From: Algoriphagus vanfongensis DSM 17529
Lineage (GTDB): Bacteria; Bacteroidota; Bacteroidia; Cytophagales; Cyclobacteriaceae
Length of the DNA: 64,000 nt
Direction: 5' to 3'
Assembly: GCF_000429465.1 (NCBI RefSeq)
Contig: NZ_AUBX01000010.1
Location: forward strand, 186,001 to 250,000
The stretch's first letter is position 1, and each line of letters opens with the position of its first letter. The notes under the pieces were generated by a model. It ran no database searches. It was not told the origin of the DNA and saw only the letters and a list, made by a program, of their open reading frames with translations. A program made the translations under genes and the position numbers. Positions 62,101 to 64,000 of the stretch are shown here, piece after piece.

Positions 62101-62553
62101 AGTAGCTCCTATCACTGCTTCATTTTGCTTAGCATCGATGACCTTCCCTTTGATTTCTCGGTCAGCTCTTTCGTCGATGACTGGCTGCACACTAGGCATA
62201 GCGACTCCTCTTACGTAGATATTCTGCTCTACTCTTCTGAATTCAAAATCGATCTGCTCTGTAATCGCCTTCAGAACCTTGCGAAGATTGTCGTTCATGC
62301 TCAAGGTGATCGTCTCATTAGCCTTTACCACTTCCTGATTGTAGGCAAATTCAAAATCAGTCTGAGCTTCCAGCATCTTCAGCACCTCCTCGATAGAGGC
62401 CTCCTTTACCTGAAGTCTCACTTTATAGTGAGATAGGTTTTGACTGTTGGACGGGTTGGCAAATAGTACTTGCATAAAAAGCACCTGTACCAAGAAAACC
62501 CGAAAAGTGTGTTTCGAAATGGACACAATTCGTCTAAGTAAGTTTTTTTTCAT
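59134..62553 (-). CDS. SusC/RagA-type TonB-linked outer-membrane transporter with STN domain
   Basis: This 1139-residue protein has a signal peptide (about 1-38), an STN signalling domain (about 45-105; EEVLKMLEAQTDFEFAYNQE), a carboxypeptidase-regulatory-like domain (about 130-205; IKGTTKGTVTDVDGSF), the plug with IESIQVLKDAAASSIYGSRA and a large barrel. The STN domain is used to signal substrate occupancy to FecR, whose gene lies 124 bp upstream. With SusD it forms the importer. A strong stem-loop lies in the leader region before its start. The length is normal for STN-bearing SusC proteins. Confidence 0.96.
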   Translation of the reverse strand: MKKNLLRRIVSISKHTFRVFLVQVLFMQVLFANPSNSQNLSHYKVRLQVKEASIEEVLKMLEAQTDFEFAYNQEVVKANETITLSMNDNLRKVLKAITEQIDFEFRRVEQNIYVRGVAMPSVQPVIDERADREIKGKVIDAKQNEAVIGATIIIKGTTKGTVTDVDGSFSLIVPKGSDELEVSYLGYQSKTVTIGNQSELTIYLQEEEGVLDEVVVLGYDSQKKKDLTGSVAVVNAEELKSLPTASVESMLTGRAPGVQVLSDNGPGGNVTVRIRGFGTVNNNDPLFIIDGTPTTNGLNTINPQDIESIQVLKDAAASSIYGSRAANGVVIITTKKGRTEETSVTLDAYAGFQQTYNLPKMLNAQQYGDMLWQAFENDGKTPTSDVYGTDPSGAVIPEWLDAEQTIPSADTDWVREIFQTAPVQSYNVTLSKGSDKGSQVFTLGYFNQEGVIKYTGFDRYSVRFNADYKVKEFLQVGHNFNASFTKTNDVGTNSALGSIVYSSYRFPSIVPVYDINGDFGGNPLNDGSNPLGNLYRAKDNTKNRIKLMGNVFADAQLAEGLKFRTNLGLDYESYNRRAFSPLYDELLSQNVINSLSDSRSFYYQMAWTNTLSYNKTIGDGVLDVLLGQESIENYAESASASRQEFLYEDGNFHYLNYGTANQQNSGSASKWNLLSFFGKVNYSLKDKYLFSATVRNDGTSRLANNKWDIFPAFSAGWRLSNEDFLDLGPNVDELKIRASWGQAGNQQVPSYSTLASFQNNITYSNYGIDGSQESVAIGLVETRVANGELNWEVTTQSGIGVDLSMFGEKLQVTADYYSKVTDDLLIYAPIPPTYGGTNDGTWINGGKMRNRGFELGTKYNGSAGDLFYTVGLNYSFYKNELVELNDGIEYLGIPSSSLHSVNFGQEISRTMVGQPIGTFFGYESLGLFQTQGEVDAHAIQPDAQPGDLKFRDVNGDGVLDANDRTAIGSPHPKAIIGFTTNFYYKGFDLGLFFNGAFGHDIYNLTKYNNDFFNQSAYNKSVETLNAWTPENTNTDIPRLSMDDKNQNIRPSSYYLEDGSYFKLNNLQVGYTLPNFKGGDMEMRLYGQASNVFTITSYSGMTPEIGLQNYSSSNRNLDIGVDRGIYPPSRTFTLGFNVKF

Positions 62554-62582
62554 AATTTTCTTCGATTTATTCTAATACATCT

Positions 62583-62637
62583 GGGACTTGTCCCGGGTCT
62601 AGGTCGGCTTGTTGGCGCAAGCCGACCTTCTTTTTTT
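62583..62637. other. Tandem stem-loops between FecR and SusC genes
   Basis: GGGAC-TT-GTCCC (62583-62594) is followed by an 11-bp perfect stem AGGTCGGCTTG / CAAGCCGACCT with a 6-nt loop (62601-62628). The T-run TCTTTTTTT follows on the plus strand, so as a terminator it points against the genes; on the minus strand it would be a leader hairpin of the SusC mRNA. Confidence 0.6.
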
Positions 62638-62677
62638 AAAAGGATAGAAAGGGTCTGTTTACATAAGTTGAGTTTTA

Positions 62678-63667
62678 TTATCGACAGGATTTAAAATCAA
62701 TTACTATGGAACCATCCTCCTGCATTTCATAACTGAAATCAGCCAATAGCTGAAGGTTGGAAAGAATAAACTGCAAGCCATTATTCTCAAAAGAAGCTCG
62801 AATCAGACAACCCTGATTTTTATAATTTCTCAGGTCAATCTCAGCGTGGTAATACTGCTCCAGCCGGTCAACTACCTTGTCAAAAGGAAGCATTTCAAAA
62901 TTCAATGAGCCAGAAGTCCATGCGATTATAGAAGTAGCGTCAACTTGATTTTTGAACAATTGTCCCTGTCCAATCATCAAAGTGGCCGACTCATTGGGAC
63001 TGAGATAGAGTTCCCCATTTGTATCAGATTGAAGTGCCACCTGAACTTTCCCCGTATTTACCGTGATGACCTCCTCTTGCCCCGAATAAGCATTTACATT
63101 AAATGAAGTTCCCAAAACCCTCGTCTCAAGATTCTCTGTCACTACGATGAATGGCATAGAATCCAAATGGACCACTTCAAAAAAACCTTCTCCTTCTAGC
63201 TGTACTCTCCTTTCATCTCCCTCAAATTTTTCAGGGAATCTCAATTTCGAATTCACATTAAGATAGGCGACAGAGCCATCCGGAAGTACCACTTTGGCAC
63301 GTTGGTTATTTTGTGTAGATTTTTCAATGAGCGCTAGTTGAGCCGGCTTTTCCATTACATAATTGAGAGCAATCATTGCCCCCATGGCAAAAAACAAGAA
63401 GACAGCGGCGATTTGTCTCCAATAGTTAAATGAGAAAGAACGCCCTTTACGCGCCTCCAGCTTTATACTTTGATCTATTTTACCCTTAATCTGGGCTTTC
63501 AAATGCTCCTCCTTTGTAGCCGACCAGGAATACTCTGAGCCTTTTTGCTCTATGCTTCTCCAAATCCTAGCTATCTGCTGATTCTCTGAGGGACTTGTTC
63601 TTCCCTCTGCCTGCTTTTGGAGTAGTGTTTCAAAAGTCTCCTTATCTAGTTTCGATCTGTTCATCAC
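62678..63667 (-). CDS. FecR-family anti-sigma factor
   Basis: This 329-residue inner-membrane protein has an N-terminal cytoplasmic part (1-84), one transmembrane helix (about 85-104) and a periplasmic FecR domain with VVLPDGSVAYLNVNSKL and VQLEGEGFFEV, VLGTSFNVNAY, VNTGKVQV. A C-terminal DUF4974-type domain (PFDKVVDRLEQYYHAEIDL) contacts the STN domain of SusC. It should hold the ECF sigma factor until SusC binds its ligand. It lies between the sigma factor gene (78 bp upstream) and SusC. Confidence 0.95.
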   Translation of the reverse strand: MMNRSKLDKETFETLLQKQAEGRTSPSENQQIARIWRSIEQKGSEYSWSATKEEHLKAQIKGKIDQSIKLEARKGRSFSFNYWRQIAAVFLFFAMGAMIALNYVMEKPAQLALIEKSTQNNQRAKVVLPDGSVAYLNVNSKLRFPEKFEGDERRVQLEGEGFFEVVHLDSMPFIVVTENLETRVLGTSFNVNAYSGQEEVITVNTGKVQVALQSDTNGELYLSPNESATLMIGQGQLFKNQVDATSIIAWTSGSLNFEMLPFDKVVDRLEQYYHAEIDLRNYKNQGCLIRASFENNGLQFILSNLQLLADFSYEMQEDGSIVIDFKSCR

Positions 63668-63745
63668 AGGACAGTATCTAGATCTATCTCAACTACTCAT
63701 TCAAAAAATCAGACTTAACCGAAGCTTAAAAATTACTAGGGATTA

Positions 63746-64000
63746 TTAACCTAATACTAACATTAGCAAAAAATAAAAGCCCAAATCAGCCCTCAAAGCC
63801 CGCATTGCTTTTTGAATTTGATTTTCAACTGTTCTAGGAGAAAGGTCCAAACTAAGGGCTATCTCCTTAGTTGAAAAACCTTCTTTCTTATGAAGCTTAA
63901 ATACTTCCTTACACCTAGGTGGAAGTTTTTCTATACTTTCTTCCACTCTTTGCAAAAGATCTTCCCGTGAAAAATCCAGAGCTTCCTCCTCATAAGGAAT
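63746..64000 (-). CDS. ECF sigma-70 factor (partial, N-terminus off window)
   Basis: The C-terminal 84 codons are present and the frame stays open to the right edge. Region 4 is complete: IEKLPPRCKEVFKLHK, FSTKEIALSLDLSPRTVENQ and IQKAMRALR, the sigma4 helix-turn-helix of Bacteroidota ECF factors of the FecI type. The hydrophobic tail FYFLLMLVLG is common in this group. With FecR and SusC it forms a trans-envelope switch that activates the SusCD operon. Confidence 0.9.
   Translation of the reverse strand: MPYEEEALDFSREDLLQRVEESIEKLPPRCKEVFKLHKKEGFSTKEIALSLDLSPRTVENQIQKAMRALRADLGFYFLLMLVLG

Noticed and set aside
61777..62436. 219-codon plus-strand frame
   Set aside because: Fully antisense to the SusC N-terminal region, including its STN domain; rich in Cys and His in a way typical of shadow frames.

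Overview
The window looks like a chromosomal segment of a Bacteroidota bacterium, most likely order Cytophagales (Cyclobacteriaceae/Algoriphagus-like). I infer this from the SusC/SusD pair with FecR and an ECF sigma factor, the DUF4221 lipoprotein, the DUF2807 'SGSGD' proteins, the MacB-type permeases without a fused ATPase, a four-helix-bundle (S23) ORF, lipoprotein signals and weak ribosome binding sites. No rRNA, tRNA, CRISPR array, integrase or transposase gene was seen.

Layout. 0-2 kb: the end of a visibly AT-richer surface-polysaccharide locus (acyltransferase, glycosyltransferase, winged-helix regulator), all on the minus strand. 2.8-8.5 kb: a tripartite RND efflux operon. 9.2-11.8 kb: an XRE/cupin regulator divergent from a PhnZ-like phosphonate oxygenase, then a bestrophin. 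11.9-33 kb: a large envelope ABC-transporter locus on the minus strand, with one HlyD-type adaptor, one four-helix-bundle ORF, one ATPase, five paralogous FtsX/MacB permeases and two DUF2807 proteins. It faces a divergent NtrC-type response regulator and histidine kinase, and a sigma54-like promoter lies just upstream of the adaptor gene. 33-41 kb: single genes and a lipid-flavoured run (acyltransferase, patatin, metallo-hydrolase, accA). 41.2-43.2 kb: HipA-like kinase with DUF3037, and an esterase. 43.2-48.3 kb: a phosphonate-catabolism cluster (DUF5690 transporter; XRE/cupin regulator, zinc alcohol dehydrogenase, FAD amine oxidoreductase, phosphonatase-like HAD). 48.4-50.6 kb: PAP2 phosphatase and GT39-type transferase, convergent and overlapping. 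50.8-55.9 kb: secreted tyrosine phosphatase, TonB-dependent receptor and membrane AraC-type regulator. 56.1-64 kb: ECF sigma - FecR - SusC(STN) - SusD, with a YdcF-like protein downstream.

Two things stand out. First, phosphonate genes sit in two places about 34 kb apart, each beside its own copy of the same XRE/cupin regulator type. PhnZ-like, HpnW-like, HpnZ-like and PhnX-like enzymes together suggest use of an aminophosphonate as a phosphorus source, with the hydroxylase partner of PhnZ not in view. Second, the spacers of the ABC array are built from degenerate repeats in strict 7-nt phase that run up to or into the stop codon of every one of the five permease genes. A different 7-nt family, in inverted orientation, flanks the four-helix-bundle ORF. 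Palindromic REP-like elements fill the two largest spacers. I consider these phased trailers the least explained structure in the window.
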